Shown one piece after another: positions 38,189 through 46,197 of a stretch of DNA of 64,000 nt. Below the pieces are notes generated by a model. That model did no database searches, had not been told where the DNA came from, and saw only the letters and a list, made by a program, of their open reading frames with translations. Source of the stretch: Stenotrophomonas indicatrix (GTDB taxonomy: Bacteria; Pseudomonadota; Gammaproteobacteria; Xanthomonadales; Xanthomonadaceae); NCBI GenBank assembly GCA_041545745.1, contig CP168152.1:3842001-3906000 (forward strand), read 5' to 3'. Made by a program: the position numbers and the translations under genes. Position 1 is the first letter of the stretch; each line of letters starts with the position of its first letter.

Positions 38189-39169
38189 ATGACCCTGCGC
38201 CACCTGCCGCTGCGCGCCGCCCCGCTGCTGGCCCTGTCCTCCCTGCCGCTGGCCGCGCTGGCCGAAGCCACCTCGCCCGCCCCCACCCAGCAGGTGCCGG
38301 GCGTGCAACACCAGCGCATCGGTGCGCTGCAGGTCACCGCCCTGTTCGACGGCGTGGTTGCGCTCGGCCGGCAGGAAGTGGTCGACGTGCCGCCAACGCT
38401 GGTCAGCCGCCTGCTCGAGGGCCGCTACGTGCCCGAAGACAAGAAGGGCCTGCAGACCGCGATCAACGCCTTCCTGGTGCGCCAGGGCCAGCACCTGACG
38501 CTGGTCGATGCCGGCACCGCGCAGTGCTTCGGTCCTGACCAGGGCCAGGTACTGGGCAACCTGCGTGCGGCAGGCGTGGACCCGGCCGAGATCGATGAGG
38601 TGCTGCTGACCCACGCCCATCCCGATCACCTGTGCGGCATCCTCGATGCACAGGGCAAGCCGGCCTTTCCGAATGCGACGGTGTGGTTGTCCAAGGCCGA
38701 TGCCCGCTACTGGCTCGACCCGGCCAGCGAAGCCACGGCGCCGCAAGGCGTGCGCTTCGCCTTCGCGCTGGCACGCAATGCGGTGGCGCCGTACCAGGCC
38801 GCCGGTCGCCTGCACACCTTCCAGCCTGGCGACGCCCTGCCCGGCCACGCAGTGGCGATGGATACCCACGGCCACACGCCGGGGCATGTGTCCTATCGCT
38901 TCGACAGCCAGGGGCAGTCATTGCTGGTGTGGGGCGATGTACTGCATTTCCATGCAGTGCAGTTCGCGCACCCGGAAGCGGCATTCGAGGCCGATTCGGA
39001 TCGCACGGCGGCTACGGCCAGCCGTCGCAGCCTGTTGCAGGAAGCCACCGCCAAGGGCTGGTGGGTCGCCGGCGCACATCTGCCCTTCCCCGGGCTGGGG
39101 CACGTGCGCAGCGAAGGCAAGGCCTATGCGTGGGTACCGGCGGAGTTCTCGCCGTTGCCGAAGGAATGA
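38189..39169 (+). CDS. Secreted metallo-beta-lactamase-fold hydrolase
   Basis: The 326-residue product has a signal peptide (about 1-25, LPLAALAEA) and an MBL domain with the zinc motif LTHAHPDHLCG (HxHxDH) and later ligands in MDTHGHTPGHVSYR. It resembles the periplasmic MBL hydrolases related to quorum-quenching lactonases and PqsE-like proteins, not the L1 carbapenemase. The ATG at 38189 follows GAGAAGAACC; longer readings run into the palindromic element. A physiological substrate cannot be inferred from context. Confidence 0.87.
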   Translation: MTLRHLPLRAAPLLALSSLPLAALAEATSPAPTQQVPGVQHQRIGALQVTALFDGVVALGRQEVVDVPPTLVSRLLEGRYVPEDKKGLQTAINAFLVRQGQHLTLVDAGTAQCFGPDQGQVLGNLRAAGVDPAEIDEVLLTHAHPDHLCGILDAQGKPAFPNATVWLSKADARYWLDPASEATAPQGVRFAFALARNAVAPYQAAGRLHTFQPGDALPGHAVAMDTHGHTPGHVSYRFDSQGQSLLVWGDVLHFHAVQFAHPEAAFEADSDRTAATASRRSLLQEATAKGWWVAGAHLPFPGLGHVRSEGKAYAWVPAEFSPLPKE

Positions 39170-39179
39170 GTGAGCGAGG

Positions 39180-39204
39180 TTGCCGGCCAGCGGCCGGCAC
39201 TACC
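39180..39204 (-). repeat. SMAG palindrome
   Basis: A TTGCCGGCCAGCGGCCGGCA-type copy ending in CTACC, which is the GTAG head on the minus strand. It lies between the convergent lactamase-fold gene and engB. Confidence 0.85.
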
Positions 39205-39220
39205 GTAATGGCGGCGGGGC

Positions 39221-39829
39221 TTATTCCAGCCCCAGCCAGCCGCCGATGATGCCGCGGGCTTCCTCGGCGCCGGTACGGGCGGCGCCGGAGAACACCTGCA
39301 CACTCACCGTATCGCCGAACGAAGAATGCAGTTCCTTGCGCACCTTCTGCAGGGTCTGCATCTGCTGGCTGCGGCTCAGCTTGTCGGCCTTGGTCAGCAG
39401 CGCATGCGCCGGCAGGCCACGCTGCACGGCGTAGGCCAGCATTTGCCGGTCGTAGTCCTTCAGCGGATGGCGGATGTCCATCACCACCACCAGGCCCTTC
39501 AGGGCCTCGCGGGTGCGGAAGTAACGGTCGATGAAGGCCTGCCAGTGCGCCTGCAGGTCCAGCGGCACCTTGGCGTAGCCGTAACCGGGCAGATCGACCA
39601 GATGGGCGTCCGGGGTGACCTGAAAGAACACCAGCTGCTGGGTCCGGCCAGGCGTCTTGGAGACCCGGGCCAGGCTGTTCTGGCGGGTCAGCGCGTTGAG
39701 CGCGCTGGACTTGCCGGCGTTGGAGCGACCTGCAAAGGCCACTTCGGACCCTTCATCGGGCGGCAACTGCCCCATGTTGTGGGCAGAGAGGTGGTATTGG
39801 GCGCGTTCGATGAGCAATGACATGCGCAT
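39221..39829 (-). CDS. engB: Ribosome-biogenesis GTPase EngB (YsxC/YihA)
   Basis: EngB is an essential GTPase in many bacteria, needed for large-subunit assembly and division. The 202-residue product has G1 GRSNAGKSS (34-42), G2 around TPGRTQQL, G3 DLPGYG (79-84) and G4 TKADK (146-150). Start candidates are the ATGs at 39829 and 39823. It is divergent from the cytochrome c4 gene, the neighbourhood also found in Xanthomonas. Confidence 0.95.
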   Translation of the reverse strand: MRMSLLIERAQYHLSAHNMGQLPPDEGSEVAFAGRSNAGKSSALNALTRQNSLARVSKTPGRTQQLVFFQVTPDAHLVDLPGYGYAKVPLDLQAHWQAFIDRYFRTREALKGLVVVMDIRHPLKDYDRQMLAYAVQRGLPAHALLTKADKLSRSQQMQTLQKVRKELHSSFGDTVSVQVFSGAARTGAEEARGIIGGWLGLE

Positions 39830-39978
39830 AGGATCGCATGTTGCGGCGCCGCGCGCCCGGCCTGCGGGCCTCCTGCGGGAAAATGCTGCACTGCTGCGTT
39901 GACCGTGTACGGAAACGGCGTTGATAATCCGGGCGATGCCGGCCGCCGCCGCCCGGCCGGTCCATACGGAGCTTCAGC

Positions 39979-40776
39979 ATGCGCCACGCTCGCGTTCTTG
40001 CCGTATCCGCCCTTGCTACTGCCGTTGTTGCCGCTGCTGCCTTTGCGCAGACCACGTTGACCCCGCTGCCCGACAACGGCCCGATCAAGACCGCCTCGCT
40101 CGAGGTGGATTTCAGCAAGACCACCTGGGGCGACGCCAAGGCCGGCCAGACCAAGGCCACCGCGTGTGCCGCCTGCCATGGTGCCGATGGCAATTCCACG
40201 GTGGAGATGTATCCCAGCATCGCCGGCCAGAGCGAGCGCTACGTTGCCCAGCAGATGGCCCTGATCGCCAACGGCCAGCGTAGTTCCGGCGCCGCCGTGG
40301 CGATGGTGCCGTTCGTGCAGAACCTCACCCCGCAGGATATGCGCGATATCGGCGCGTTCTTCGCCACCCAGAAGGCCAACGCCGGCATCGCCGACGATAC
40401 GCTGGTGGCCGAGGGCCCGTACAAGGGCATGAAGTTCTACCAGATCGGCCAGCAGCTTTACCGCGGCGGCGACGCCCAGCGCGGGCTGCCGGCCTGCATG
40501 GCCTGTCATGGCCCCAGTGGCGCCGGCAACCCCGGCCCGGCCTACCCGCACATCGGCGGCCAGCACGCCAGCTATGTCGCCCGGCGCCTGCAGGAATACC
40601 AGGCCGGGCAGACCAACGAGACCGACAAGGCGCACTTCCAGATCATGGCCACGGTGGCGCAGAAGCTGACCGAGCAGGAGGTACAGGCCCTTTCCAGCTA
40701 CCTGCAGGGCCTGCACAACAAGGCCGACGACCTCGCCGCCGAGAGCGCTTCGACGCGACCGGCCGCCGCCCCCTGA
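39979..40776 (+). CDS. Dihaem cytochrome c4
   Basis: Cytochrome c4 is a periplasmic dihaem electron carrier to terminal oxidases. The 265-residue product has a signal peptide ending near AFAQ (24) and two haem-binding motifs, CAACH (63-67) and CMACH (173-177), each followed by a likely axial methionine (MVPF near 109; IMAT later). The C terminus is rich in alanine and proline. It precedes two dsbA-type genes on the same strand, consistent with periplasmic redox work. Confidence 0.93.
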   Translation: MRHARVLAVSALATAVVAAAAFAQTTLTPLPDNGPIKTASLEVDFSKTTWGDAKAGQTKATACAACHGADGNSTVEMYPSIAGQSERYVAQQMALIANGQRSSGAAVAMVPFVQNLTPQDMRDIGAFFATQKANAGIADDTLVAEGPYKGMKFYQIGQQLYRGGDAQRGLPACMACHGPSGAGNPGPAYPHIGGQHASYVARRLQEYQAGQTNETDKAHFQIMATVAQKLTEQEVQALSSYLQGLHNKADDLAAESASTRPAAAP

Positions 40777-40833
40777 CCGCCACTGGTCGGCGCGGGTCGC
40801 CACGACGGCCCGCCGCTGCGGTATGTTTCCTTC

Positions 40834-40860
40834 ACGCCGGCGGCTGCGCCGGCGTTGTCA
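40834..40860 (+). terminator. GC-rich hairpin between cytochrome c4 and the first dsbA
   Basis: ACGCCGGCG and CGCCGGCGT (40834-40855) pair across GCTG and are followed by TGTCATTTTC. This could be a terminator or attenuator; the dsbA ATG follows 28 bp later. Confidence 0.55.
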
Positions 40861-40882
40861 TTTTCAACGGAGATGCGTGTCG

Positions 40883-41533
40883 ATGAGGTTGATTCCCCGC
40901 CTTCTGCTGTCCCTGCTGGTGCTGCTGCCGTTGGCGGCCTGCGCCGCCACCCCCGCCAACGCCCCGCTGGTCGAAGGCAAAGACTACGAGCGCATCGCCC
41001 AGCCTGGCCCGTTCCAGCCGCTGGCCGGCAAGATCGAAGTGGTCGAGGTGTTCGGCTACACCTGCCCGCACTGCGCCCATTTCGAACCGCAGCTGGCCGC
41101 CTGGGCCGCCAAGCTGCCGGCCGACGTGCGCTTCACCCCGGTCCCGGCCGCCTTCGGCGGTGCCTGGGATTCCTGGGCCCTGGCCTACTACGCCGCCGAC
41201 GAAGTAGGCGTGGCCAAGCGCAGCCACGCCGCCGTGTTCAAGGCCCTGCACGAGGACGGCACGCTGCCGATGCAGAACGTCTCGGCCGATGAGCTCGCCA
41301 GCTTCTACAAGGCCTACGGCGTGACCCCGGAGCGCTACACGCAGGCCCTGCGCGGCGAGGCGGTACAGAAGAAGGTCGATGCCGCCCGTGCCTTCGCCCA
41401 GCGCACCCAGGTGCCGGGCACCCCGGCCATCATCATCAACGGCCAGTACCTGGTCCGTGGCAAGAGCTTCGACGACCAGCTGCGCATCGCCTCGGCGCTG
41501 ATCGCCCAGGCCCGCGCCGCCCGCGGCCGCTGA
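40883..41533 (+). CDS. dsbA: DsbA-type thiol:disulfide interchange lipoprotein (first copy)
   Basis: The protein introduces disulfide bonds into exported proteins. The 216-residue product starts with a lipobox signal (PLAAC, acylated C20), then a thioredoxin fold with active site CPHC (C61-C64) after VEVVEVFGYT, the DsbA helical insert, and the cis-proline loop VPGTPAIIINGQ. The lipobox predicts membrane attachment, whereas E. coli DsbA is soluble. GGAG precedes the ATG at 40883. A close paralogue follows after 106 bp. Confidence 0.9.
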   Translation: MRLIPRLLLSLLVLLPLAACAATPANAPLVEGKDYERIAQPGPFQPLAGKIEVVEVFGYTCPHCAHFEPQLAAWAAKLPADVRFTPVPAAFGGAWDSWALAYYAADEVGVAKRSHAAVFKALHEDGTLPMQNVSADELASFYKAYGVTPERYTQALRGEAVQKKVDAARAFAQRTQVPGTPAIIINGQYLVRGKSFDDQLRIASALIAQARAARGR

Positions 41534-41589
41534 ACCAACACACACCATCGACACGGCGCTGTCGCCGCCGCATGTCATCATTTCCCTCT

Positions 41590-41610
41590 GGCCGGCGCCT
41601 TACGCCGGCC
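41590..41610 (+). terminator. GC-rich hairpin between the two dsbA genes
   Basis: GGCCGGCG (41590-41597) and CGCCGGCC (41603-41610) form a perfect 8-bp stem around a 5-nt loop, with only a weak pyrimidine run after it. It resembles the hairpin before the first dsbA, so it may be a shared attenuator. Confidence 0.5.
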
Positions 41611-41639
41611 CCACCTTTCCAGATGCTGGAGACGTTTCC

Positions 41640-42455
41640 ATGAAGACCCGTTTCGCCGCCCTCGCCCTCGCAGCGCTGCTGCCGATCCTGGCGGCCTGCA
41701 AGGCCGACGATGGCACCGCCAACACCGCCGCCCCGGCAGAACCGGCCGCGACCCCGGCCAGCACCGAACCGGCCGCGCCGGCCGCGGGCAGCGAAGCCGC
41801 TGCACCGGCTGCCGAAGGTGACAAGACCGCCGCCACCACCGCCCCTGCCCCGACCACCGCCGCGCTGACCGGCCCGGCCCCGGTGGAAGGCGCCGACTAC
41901 CAGCTGATCCCGAACGGCCAGCCGTTCCAGCCGGCCGCCGGCAAGGTCGAAGTGGTCGAGATCTTCGGTTATGTCTGCCCGGCCTGCGCGGCGTTCCAGC
42001 CGCTGGTCAGCCCGTGGAAAGCTGGCCTGCCGAGCGATGTGAACTTCGTCTACGTGCCGGCCATGTTCGGCGGTACCTGGGACAACTACGCCCGTGCCTT
42101 CTATGCCGCTCAGACCCTGGGCGTGCAGGAGAAGACCCACGAGGCGCTGTACTCGGCCATCCACTCGCAGCAGACCCTGAAGGGCGAGCGCGGTGCCGAT
42201 TCGGTCGATGACATCGCCAAGTTCTATGGTGCCTACGGCGTGGATCCGAAGCAGTTCGCCGCCACCATGGGCAGCTTCGCGGTCAATGCCAAGACCAACT
42301 CGGCCAAGCAGTTCGCCCAGCGCAGCCAGATCAGCGGCACTCCGTCGATCATCGTCAACGGCAAGTACCTGGTGAAGGGCAAGAGCTTCCCGGACATGCT
42401 GCGCATTGCCGACCACCTGATCGCCCGCGAGCGCGGTGCGGCCCAGGCTCACTGA
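41640..42455 (+). CDS. dsbA: DsbA-type thiol:disulfide interchange lipoprotein (second copy)
   Basis: The 271-residue paralogue has lipobox LAAC (C20), an alanine/proline/threonine-rich linker (about 21-80) that would extend it from the membrane, then the thioredoxin fold with active site CPAC (C113-C116) in FGYVCPACAAF and the cis-proline loop SGTPSIIVNGKY. The dipeptide between the cysteines differs from the first copy (PA versus PH), which tunes redox potential in this family. The tandem arrangement suggests duplication followed by division of labour. It ends 22 bp before the chosen start of the nuclease-fold gene. Confidence 0.9.
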   Translation: MKTRFAALALAALLPILAACKADDGTANTAAPAEPAATPASTEPAAPAAGSEAAAPAAEGDKTAATTAPAPTTAALTGPAPVEGADYQLIPNGQPFQPAAGKVEVVEIFGYVCPACAAFQPLVSPWKAGLPSDVNFVYVPAMFGGTWDNYARAFYAAQTLGVQEKTHEALYSAIHSQQTLKGERGADSVDDIAKFYGAYGVDPKQFAATMGSFAVNAKTNSAKQFAQRSQISGTPSIIVNGKYLVKGKSFPDMLRIADHLIARERGAAQAH

Positions 42456-42477
42456 TCAAAGAGACGTTTTCCCGGCC

Positions 42478-43245
42478 GTGACTTCCCCCACAACACGGAC
42501 CCTGCGTTTGCTGACGGCCAACATCCAGGCCGGCTCGAGTACCCGCCGCTACAGCGACTATGTGACCCGCAGCTGGTCACATGCGCTGCCGGCGGGTCGC
42601 AAGCGCAGCAGCCTTGACGCGATTGCCACTCTGGCGCGCGGTCATGACATCGTCGGCCTGCAGGAGGCCGACCCGGGCAGCCTGCGCTCGGGCTTCACCA
42701 ACCAGACCCATTACCTGGCCCAGCGCGCCGGCTTCAATTACTGGAGCCACCAGCCGAACCGGCGCATGGGCGGTGTCGCTTCCAGTGCCAACGGCCTGCT
42801 GAGCAAGCTGGAACCGGTGGAAGTGCAGGACCACGCCCTGCCCGGCCGTATCGGCGGGCGTGGCGTGCTGCTGGCCAAGTTCGGCGATGGTCGCGATGGC
42901 CTCGCTGTTGCGGTAGCGCATCTGTCGCTGGGCGCAGGCTCGCGGATGGCCCAGCTTGGCTTCATCGCCGAGCTGTTGTCGGACCATCCCAATGCAGTGC
43001 TGATGGGCGACTTCAACTGCCTGGCCGAACGGCCGGAAATGCAGGTGCTGTACCAGAAGACCCGCCTGCAGCCGCCCGGCTGCATCGTGCCGACCTTCCC
43101 CAGCTGGCGCCCCGACCGCGCCATCGACCACATCCTGGTCAGCAGCGGTCTGCAGACCCGCAATGTGGAAGCGGTGCCGGCCGCGTTCTCCGACCATCTG
43201 GCCCTGGCGATGGCGATCGACGTCCCCGCCGACGCCCTGCGCTGA
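42478..43245 (+). CDS. Endonuclease/exonuclease/phosphatase family protein
   Basis: The 255-residue product shows the EEP fold: LRLLTANIQAG at the start, DIVGLQEADPG with the metal-binding glutamate, VLMGDFNCL with the catalytic aspartate-asparagine, and the late IDHILVS and FSDHLALA histidines. Members cleave nucleic acids, phospholipids or phosphate esters. I choose GTG at 42478 (VTSPTTRTLRLL); an earlier GTG at 42436 would overlap the dsbA gene by 20 bp. It has no signal peptide. Its place after the dsbA pair suggests cotranscription. Confidence 0.85.
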   Translation: MTSPTTRTLRLLTANIQAGSSTRRYSDYVTRSWSHALPAGRKRSSLDAIATLARGHDIVGLQEADPGSLRSGFTNQTHYLAQRAGFNYWSHQPNRRMGGVASSANGLLSKLEPVEVQDHALPGRIGGRGVLLAKFGDGRDGLAVAVAHLSLGAGSRMAQLGFIAELLSDHPNAVLMGDFNCLAERPEMQVLYQKTRLQPPGCIVPTFPSWRPDRAIDHILVSSGLQTRNVEAVPAAFSDHLALAMAIDVPADALR

Positions 43246-43253
43246 ATACCTCT

Positions 43254-43365
43254 GGTAGGTGCCAACCTCGGTTGGCACGCTGATCTGGTGGGTGCGGACC
43301 GTTGCTCGTGTGGGTGCGGACCGTTGGTCCGCACGCTCTCCGCCGGGCATCGCCCGGCGCTACCC
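43254..43365. repeat. SMAG cluster reaching into the exporter stop codon
   Basis: GGTAGGTGCCAACCTCGGTT at 43255, two GTGGGTGCGGACCGTTG direct repeats at 43289 and 43310 with a palindromic partner, and CGCCGGGCATCGCCCGGCGC ending in TACC at 43364. On the minus strand the last one begins GGTAGC, and its TAG is the stop codon of the RhtA-like gene. Confidence 0.8.
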
Positions 43366-44235
43366 CGCCTGCGCCACCGGCACCTTCAACCGCCGCGCCG
43401 TCATCGTGCTGCCCACCGAAGCGAGCACCGTGCAGCCGATCGCCAGCCACTGCAGGCCATGCAGGTGCTCGTGCAGCAGCAGCATCGCCCACAGCGCGGC
43501 CACCGCCGGTTCCATGCTGATCAGAATCCCGAAGGTCTCCTTCGGCAGGCGCTTGAGCGCCATCATCTCCAGTGACATCGGGATCGCGCTGGACACCAGC
43601 GCCACCACCAGCCCGGCCAGCAGGATCTTCGGTTCCAGCAACGCCGCACCGGCATGCACCACGCCTACCGGTACCACCACCAGCGACGCGGCCAGCAGCC
43701 CCAGCGACACCGAATGTCCCGCGTGCAGGTGGCCGGCGCGCTTGCCGAACACGATGTACAGGCCCCAGCACGCCGCCGCGCCCATGGCGTGCAGCACGCC
43801 CACCGGGTCCAGAGCCGGGCCGCCGCCGATCGGCAGCAGCAACAGCAGCCCGACGGCCGCACAGCCCACCCAGAGGAAATCGATCGGCCGTCGCGACGAC
43901 AGCATGGCCACCGTCAACGGGCCGGTGAATTCGATGGCCACCGCAATGCCGAACGGGATCGTCCGCAAGGCCATGTAGAACAACAGGTTCATCAGGCCCA
44001 GGGTGAGGCCGTAGCGCAGGATGGTGATCGCATCCACGCGGCTGGTCTTCCAGCGCCATGGCCGCCAGAACAGCAGCAGCAACAGCGCCGAGAAGCCCAC
44101 GCGCAGCGCGCTGGTACCCTGCGCACCGATCAACGGGAACAGCTGCTTGGCGTAGGAGGTACCGATGGCCAGTGCGGTGACCGAGCCGAGCACCGCCAGC
44201 GCCGGCAACATCGGCGCGATTCGAGAAGTCTGCAT
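43360..44235 (-). CDS. EamA-family exporter (RhtA type)
   Basis: The 291-residue protein has about ten transmembrane segments and two EamA repeats. It resembles RhtA, the threonine/homoserine exporter: SYAKQLFPLIGAQGTSALRV near the start, IPFGIAVAIEFTGPLTVAML in the middle and MEPAVAALWAMLLLHE toward the end. The divergent Lrp/AsnC gene, 72 bp away, supports amino-acid efflux under amino-acid control. The TAG stop is part of a SMAG palindrome, so the last residues may differ from relatives. Confidence 0.88.
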   Translation of the reverse strand: MQTSRIAPMLPALAVLGSVTALAIGTSYAKQLFPLIGAQGTSALRVGFSALLLLLFWRPWRWKTSRVDAITILRYGLTLGLMNLLFYMALRTIPFGIAVAIEFTGPLTVAMLSSRRPIDFLWVGCAAVGLLLLLPIGGGPALDPVGVLHAMGAAACWGLYIVFGKRAGHLHAGHSVSLGLLAASLVVVPVGVVHAGAALLEPKILLAGLVVALVSSAIPMSLEMMALKRLPKETFGILISMEPAVAALWAMLLLHEHLHGLQWLAIGCTVLASVGSTMTARRLKVPVAQAG

Positions 44236-44307
44236 GCCGCCAGTCTATTGCGCCGGCGGCGAGCACTTGGCTCAATTGACGGCCCGTCCGTGCAACTTCT
44301 GCTCACC

Positions 44308-44781
44308 ATGGCCACCGCCCCCGTGCTGGACAGCTTCGACCACACCATCCTCGCCCTGCTGCAGCAGGACAACACCCTGCCGCAGCGGCAGATCGCCGAA
44401 GCCGTGCACCTGTCGACCCCGGCCGTGCAGCGGCGGATCAAGCGCCTGCAGGACAGCGGCGTGATCGCCGCCAATGTGGCGGTGATTGACGCTGCGAAAA
44501 TCGGCCGGCCATTGACCATCATCGTCGAGGTGCGCGTGGTCAGCGAACAGCGCGAGAAGGTCGCCCCGTTCCGCCGCCGCGTGCAGGACGACCCTGCCGT
44601 GCAGCAGTGTTACTCGATCACCGGCGACGGCGATTTCCTGCTGCTGCTCTCGGCGGCATCGATGGAGGAATACGAGGCGATCACCGAGCGCTTGTTCGGC
44701 GGTGATGACAACATCGAGCGATTCCGCACGTCGGTGGCGCTGGGCACGTTGAAGCGTGGGTTCGACGTGCCGGTGACATGA
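44308..44781 (+). CDS. Lrp/AsnC family transcriptional regulator
   Basis: The 157-residue product has an N-terminal helix-turn-helix (LLQQDNTLPQRQIAEAVHLS; TPAVQRRIKRLQDSGVIAAN) and a C-terminal RAM domain (PLTIIVEVRVVSE; QQCYSITGDGDFLLLLSA), the layout of feast/famine regulators that bind amino acids. It is divergent from the EamA exporter and probably activates it. The frame extends upstream without a gene signature, and I use the ATG at 44308 (MATAPVLDSFD). Confidence 0.9.
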   Translation: MATAPVLDSFDHTILALLQQDNTLPQRQIAEAVHLSTPAVQRRIKRLQDSGVIAANVAVIDAAKIGRPLTIIVEVRVVSEQREKVAPFRRRVQDDPAVQQCYSITGDGDFLLLLSAASMEEYEAITERLFGGDDNIERFRTSVALGTLKRGFDVPVT

Positions 44782-44824
44782 CGCAGATGCAGTCGAGCCT
44801 GTCCTGCTCCTACACTGGCAACGC

Positions 44825-45379
44825 ATGAACACCGCTTCCCCCTCCAACGCCAGACGCCTGCGCCGCTGGTTGCTGCGCGGCGCCATCCTGCTGATCCTGG
44901 TCATCGCGGCGATGGCCTTCTGGAACAGCCCGTGGGCTGCCGCACCGAAGCTGCTGTGGGCACTCTCGCGCATGCCACCGGCCACGCAGCTGCCAGTGCC
45001 GGTGGACGGCGTGCGGCCCCGGCAGATCGCCGATACCTTCGGCGCGCCGCGCGGGCGCGACCGCACGCACGCGGGTATCGACATCTTCGGCAAGCGCGGT
45101 ACTCCGGTGCGCAGTGCTACCCCCGGTGTTGTCGCCGACATCCGCGACAGCGGGCTCGGTGGCCGTCAGGTCTGGGTCATCGGGCCGGGACGCGAGCGCT
45201 ATTACTACGCGCACCTGGAAGACTGGGCCGATGGCCTGGCGCGCGGCCAGGTGGTGCAACCCGGCGACCTGCTCGGCCATGTCGGCGACAGCGGCAACGC
45301 CCAGGGCACGCCGCCCCATCTGCATTGGGGCATCTACGGGAAAGACGGGGCTCGCGATCCGCTGCCGCTGCTGCGCTGA
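44825..45379 (+). CDS. M23 family metallopeptidase, membrane-anchored
   Basis: The 184-residue product has a single N-terminal transmembrane helix (GAILLILVIAAMAFW, about 19-33) and a compact peptidase M23/LytM domain. Zinc ligands are visible in RTHAGIDIFGKRG (H and D) and PHLHWGIYG (HxH). Enzymes of this type cut peptidoglycan cross-links; the anchor places it in the periplasm facing the wall. It is transcribed after the Lrp gene with a 43-bp gap. Confidence 0.87.
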   Translation: MNTASPSNARRLRRWLLRGAILLILVIAAMAFWNSPWAAAPKLLWALSRMPPATQLPVPVDGVRPRQIADTFGAPRGRDRTHAGIDIFGKRGTPVRSATPGVVADIRDSGLGGRQVWVIGPGRERYYYAHLEDWADGLARGQVVQPGDLLGHVGDSGNAQGTPPHLHWGIYGKDGARDPLPLLR

Positions 45380-45488
45380 GCTGCCTCGCAGAGTCACACG
45401 TTGCCGACCGCTGCCAGGCAGTTCTGCAAGCTCGACTCTTCACCTGCATGCCCCCATCATCAACCGCAGTGACAGGGAGAGCACGCCG

Positions 45489-45965
45489 ATGGCCACACTT
45501 GGTCCCACCCCGCTGCTGATCACCATCATGCTGCTGGCCACGGGCTGCAGCACGCTGCAGGCGCCGCGCGAGCCGATATGCGCGCAGATGCTCGCCTTCG
45601 CCAACAGCACGCCGGTAGGCGCCAGCCAGTCGATCGAACTGGTTACTGACTGGAACACGTGGAGCAAGGGCTGCACGCACGAGGGCAATCCGGCAGGCAA
45701 GCGGTTCTGCGATTGGCTGCTTGCCCATTCCTCCACCGAATTCGCCTCGGCCAACATCCGCAGTGCGATGGCCTGCCTGGACCCCGGCGCCCGCTATGCC
45801 GGACCGGTGCGTACCACGCCCGAGTACCTTACCGGCAAGATCCATGTGTCCGACATCCGTGGGCTCGAGCGGAACGTGATGATCTCCATCGAATATGCCG
45901 ACGGCATCGAGAGCCAATTGCCGCGCCTGAACATCCTTGCTGAACGCCTGGCTCCCGACGAATAG
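45489..45965 (+). CDS. Hypothetical lipoprotein, 158 aa
   Basis: The product has a signal sequence with lipobox LATGC, predicting an acylated cysteine at residue 20, and four further cysteines that could form disulfides. I recognise no domain. Conserved-looking segments are SIELVTDWNTWSKGCTHEGN and LERNVMISIEYADGIESQLP. GGGAGAG precedes the ATG at 45489. It lies between the M23 peptidase and the siderophore receptor, on the same strand, with no clear link to either. Confidence 0.65.
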   Translation: MATLGPTPLLITIMLLATGCSTLQAPREPICAQMLAFANSTPVGASQSIELVTDWNTWSKGCTHEGNPAGKRFCDWLLAHSSTEFASANIRSAMACLDPGARYAGPVRTTPEYLTGKIHVSDIRGLERNVMISIEYADGIESQLPRLNILAERLAPDE

Positions 45966-46008
45966 CCCTATCGCGCGGAACGCAGGCACAGCCGCTGGTG
46001 CATTTGTA

Positions 46009-46027
46009 AATGGAAACAATTCCCATT
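46009..46027. promoter_or_regulatory. Fur-box-like palindrome upstream of the siderophore receptor
   Basis: AATGGAAACAATTCCCATT is a 19-bp imperfect palindrome with the size and AATG...CATT ends of Fur sites. It lies about 170 bp upstream of the receptor start in a relatively AT-rich patch. It implies iron repression of the receptor. Confidence 0.6.
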
Positions 46028-46197
46028 ACGCTATTCGCGTTTTCCGGGCAGCCAGGACGGTTCGTCCGTCCTCGCATTGCCCAGCCACCGCCCTGAAACG
46101 CAGGGCTTCGCCAGCGGCGTGAGATCCCCACCAGCCGCGGCGCCAGACCATCCGGGAAGCCGGTCGGACGCACGCACGTGCCCGTCCAGGAACCTTG

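Noticed and set aside
38189..39169. L1-type metallo-beta-lactamase
   Set aside because: The zinc motif fits the wider hydrolase fold, but length, N terminus and surrounding motifs are unlike the L1 carbapenemase.
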